Assembly: GCF_000971975.1 (NCBI RefSeq)
Contig: NZ_LAQO01000006.1
Coordinates: 62,001 to 126,000 of the forward strand
Reading direction: 5' to 3'
DNA: 64,000 bases
From: Paenibacillus algorifonticola
GTDB taxonomy: Bacteria > Bacillota > Bacilli > Paenibacillales > Paenibacillaceae
How positions within the stretch are numbered: the stretch's first letter is position 1; each line of letters begins with the position of its first letter. The notes under the pieces were generated by a model, which was not told the origin of the DNA, ran no database searches, and worked only from the letters and a program-made list of their open reading frames with translations. Below are positions 63,533 to 64,000 of this stretch, piece after piece. Made by a program: the position numbers and the translations under genes.

Positions 63533-64000
63533 ATGAGCGGCGGCCGGGGCACGATTCGTTTTCGGGCGATGAACACGGATATTGAGGTTTTGCTGGATTA
63601 TGCGGCAGATGAGCGCCGCACAACGGCCTTTTATGCCGACCGTGCTCGCGACTGGTTCGAGGCGGTGGAGCAGCGCTTTAGCCGCTTCCGCTCAGATAGC
63701 GAGTGGAGCAGGCTGGGGCGTTCGGCAGGCAGCTGGAACGTCGTGTCGGATTGGCTGTTTGAGGTTATTGAAGCGGCTGAGAACTATCGCCTTATGACGG
63801 AAGGGGTGTTCGACCTGCGAATATTGCCGGGGCTGGAAGCATCCGGTTATTCGCAGTCCTTCGAGCACGCGGCGGCGTTTCAGGCGCGAGCAGGCGGTGC
63901 TGAGCAGCGGAAGCTGAGCCTGGCTGGCGAGCTGGAGCTGGACTATGGCATGAAGGCGGTGAAGCTCGCTGAGGGAACGAGCATCGACGCCGGCGGCATC
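63533..64000 (+). CDS. apbE: FAD:protein FMN transferase (ApbE), 3' part outside window
   Basis: The N-terminal 156 residues of an ApbE-family enzyme, which attaches FMN to Thr residues of exported redox proteins using FAD. It shows FRAMNTDIEVLL (family start), QRFSRFRSDSEWSRLGRSAG and the flavin-binding TEGVFDLRILPGLEASGY. The frame is open to the window edge, stopping in SIDAGGI, the start of the DLGGIAKGYA-type motif. No signal peptide, so it may act inside or lack the usual lipobox. ATG 63533 has only a weak site and probably depends on the gene just before it. Confidence 0.85.
   Translation, partial: MSGGRGTIRFRAMNTDIEVLLDYAADERRTTAFYADRARDWFEAVEQRFSRFRSDSEWSRLGRSAGSWNVVSDWLFEVIEAAENYRLMTEGVFDLRILPGLEASGYSQSFEHAAAFQARAGGAEQRKLSLAGELELDYGMKAVKLAEGTSIDAGGI

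Overview
The window looks like the chromosome of a Paenibacillus-type Firmicute. Supporting signs are moderate GC with strong AGGAGG ribosome sites, an SLH-anchored surface protein, YesM/YesN-style histidine kinase and AraC response regulator pairs, BmrC/BmrD-type ABC exporters, ydaO-type (cyclic di-AMP) riboswitches, and secreted GH43 and PL3 polysaccharide-degrading enzymes. This placement comes from gene content; no rRNA or tRNA gene was seen.

Layout. 0-13 kb: methionine aminopeptidase, a secreted LysM nucleotidase, a GH43-CBM13 glycosidase under a predicted cre site, a TetM/EF-G-like GTPase, a YeiH exporter divergent from its LysR regulator across a perfect 22-bp palindrome, and an aldo/keto reductase. 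13-19 kb: a short glycosyltransferase remnant, a membrane protein, a YidC insertase whose ribosome site lies in a perfect 12-bp hairpin, a pirin, a YdjO-like protein and a diguanylate cyclase. 19-28 kb: a leader peptide with two terminators ahead of a heterodimeric bmrC/bmrD exporter, then a MarR-MMPL efflux pair. 28-35 kb: a 1708-residue cadherin-repeat/SLH protein followed by three phage-tail-collar proteins. 35-41 kb: Lrp and a split chromate transporter, divergent from a gamma-glutamyltransferase, amidase and FAH-family gene set. 41-43.6 kb: an AT-rich patch with two orphan genes and a decayed IS3-family element. 43.6-46.4 kb: a formate/nitrite-type transporter and lactate dehydrogenase behind an FNR-type box, then a PL3 pectate lyase.

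46.4-54.1 kb is the most unusual region: a Kdp potassium-uptake locus. It is preceded by two tandem cyclic di-AMP riboswitch-terminator units. It encodes a 35-residue membrane peptide, KdpF, a kdpA carrying a frameshifting deletion of about 100 nt, KdpB, KdpC and a KdpD-like protein. The last is two fused sensor modules (KdpD N-domain + USP, twice) with no histidine kinase, and there is no KdpE in the window. Doubled sensing at both RNA and protein level suggests control centred on cyclic di-AMP rather than on a two-component system; this is inference.

54.4-63 kb is a sugar-sensing and uptake locus: response regulator, kinase and binding lipoprotein (translationally overlapping), then an Mgl-type ABC importer. 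The window ends in a Ser-rich small protein and a truncated apbE.

Two families of intergenic repeats recur. One is a two-hairpin element (five near-full copies and one partial) whose stems are kept by compensatory changes. The other is about 130-145 bp and is seen twice.
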